DNA of 64,000 bases, taken from Puffinus mauretanicus (taxonomy: Eukaryota > Chordata > Aves > Procellariiformes > Procellariidae). Position 1 is the stretch's first letter. Each line of letters opens with the position of its first letter. The notes beneath the pieces were generated by a model. It ran no database searches. It was not told the DNA's origin and saw nothing but the letters and a program-made list of their open reading frames with translations. The position numbers and the translations under genes are program-made. The stretch lies in the NCBI GenBank assembly GCA_023333565.1, contig JAJKFH010000295.1, positions 910,001 through 974,000 on the forward strand, given 5' to 3'. Below, one piece after another: positions 63,490 to 64,000 of the stretch.

Positions 63490-63885
63490 TGCTCTATCTT
63501 ATTTTTTCCAAGAACGTATCAAGCTTCCTTTCAAATCAATTTGCCTATACTGGCTTCTTTGGGAGGTCTTCAAATTGTCAGAAATCTCCTAAATTCCAGT
63601 CTAAATTTATTCATGAACAATTTATAGCCCCTCAGTCTTGTATGAGTATCAGCCTTTAAAGTTAAATAATTCTTCTCCCTCCCTGCTGTTTACTTCCAAA
63701 TGTACCTATAAAGAATAATTGTATCCCCTCTCAGACTTCATTTTGCTAGGCTAAACAGACCAAGCTCTTTTTAATTTCCTCCTCCTTAATCATCCTACCA
63801 GGACTCAGCTGTACTTTTTCAAATCAAGGTATGTAGAATGGTGCACAGTATTCTGCATTGCATTCTGCTAATGCTTCATGCGGCG
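63490..63885 (-). mobile_element. Old CR1/L3-type LINE fragment (minus strand)
   Basis: Read on the minus strand, the sequence follows the end of the CR1-type reverse-transcriptase frame. AGAATACTGTGCACCATTCT stands for the AGTACTGTGTCCAGTTCT word. Then come GATGATTAAGG and GCTTGGTCTGTTTAGCCTAG, with CTGAGAGGGGATACAATTAT and CTTTATAGGTAC after it. Farther on lie GAGGGGCTATAAATTG and TTTAGACTGGAATTTAGGAG. These are the hallmark words of sauropsid CR1 copies of an older subfamily. The frame is broken many times and the piece is inactive. The element is independent of the plus-strand CR1 at 22765. Its 3' boundary near 63490 is approximate, and sequence to about 63300 may also belong to it. Confidence 0.85.
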
Positions 63886-64000
63886 GTCTTGTCTCTGCTT
63901 GAAACTTACCTTCATGAGTTCTCTATTACTAAATTCTGCAAATAAGAGAATGTACTTGCAATTTAATTTCAAAAAACTTATCTCTCATCAGAGTCAGGAA

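Overview
The window looks like vertebrate nuclear DNA, most likely from a bird. The direct evidence is a truncated CR1 LINE 3' end (22765-23115, plus strand), an older CR1/L3-type fragment at the right edge (63490-63885, minus strand), very low transposon density otherwise, short microsatellites, and several A/C-only or G/T-only tracts. A crocodile or turtle source is less likely, because those genomes usually show denser interspersed repeats over 64 kb. There is no prokaryotic signal: no operons, no Shine-Dalgarno series and no long ORFs.

I find no protein-coding gene I can name. The longest stop-free frames are about 150 codons. That is what chance gives for 64 kb of AT-rich DNA read in six frames: roughly 7,000 inter-stop intervals at about 5-6 percent stop codons predict a maximum near 160 codons. 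None of the translations shows a domain I recognise. I found no tRNA, rRNA, snRNA or known microRNA. The window is best read as a gene desert or the inside of a very large intron.

Layout. 1-9.8 kb: AT-rich unique sequence with small palindromes and one 14-bp tandem duplication. 9.8-13.5 kb: strand-asymmetric A/C and G/T tracts, plus one exon-like short frame. 13.5-22.6 kb: unique sequence with two dinucleotide microsatellites and traces of old amniote repeats. 22.6-25.3 kb: the most transposon-like part, with an A/C tract, the CR1 3' end and a following stretch with fewer stops than usual. 25.3-32.9 kb: two MIR-like SINE relics, a perfect 20-bp palindrome beside a 55-codon frame that ends at a strong splice-donor sequence, and a 29-bp A run. 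33-64 kb: mostly unique AT-rich DNA with three short CpG-rich patches (42.1-42.3, 53.3-53.5 and 59.8-60.1 kb). The last patch holds a G-quadruplex motif and is the best promoter candidate. The window closes in the minus-strand CR1/L3 fragment.

No set of genes here works together. The items worth following are the CpG-rich patches, the exon-like frames and the perfect palindrome. I see no convincing new biological system.
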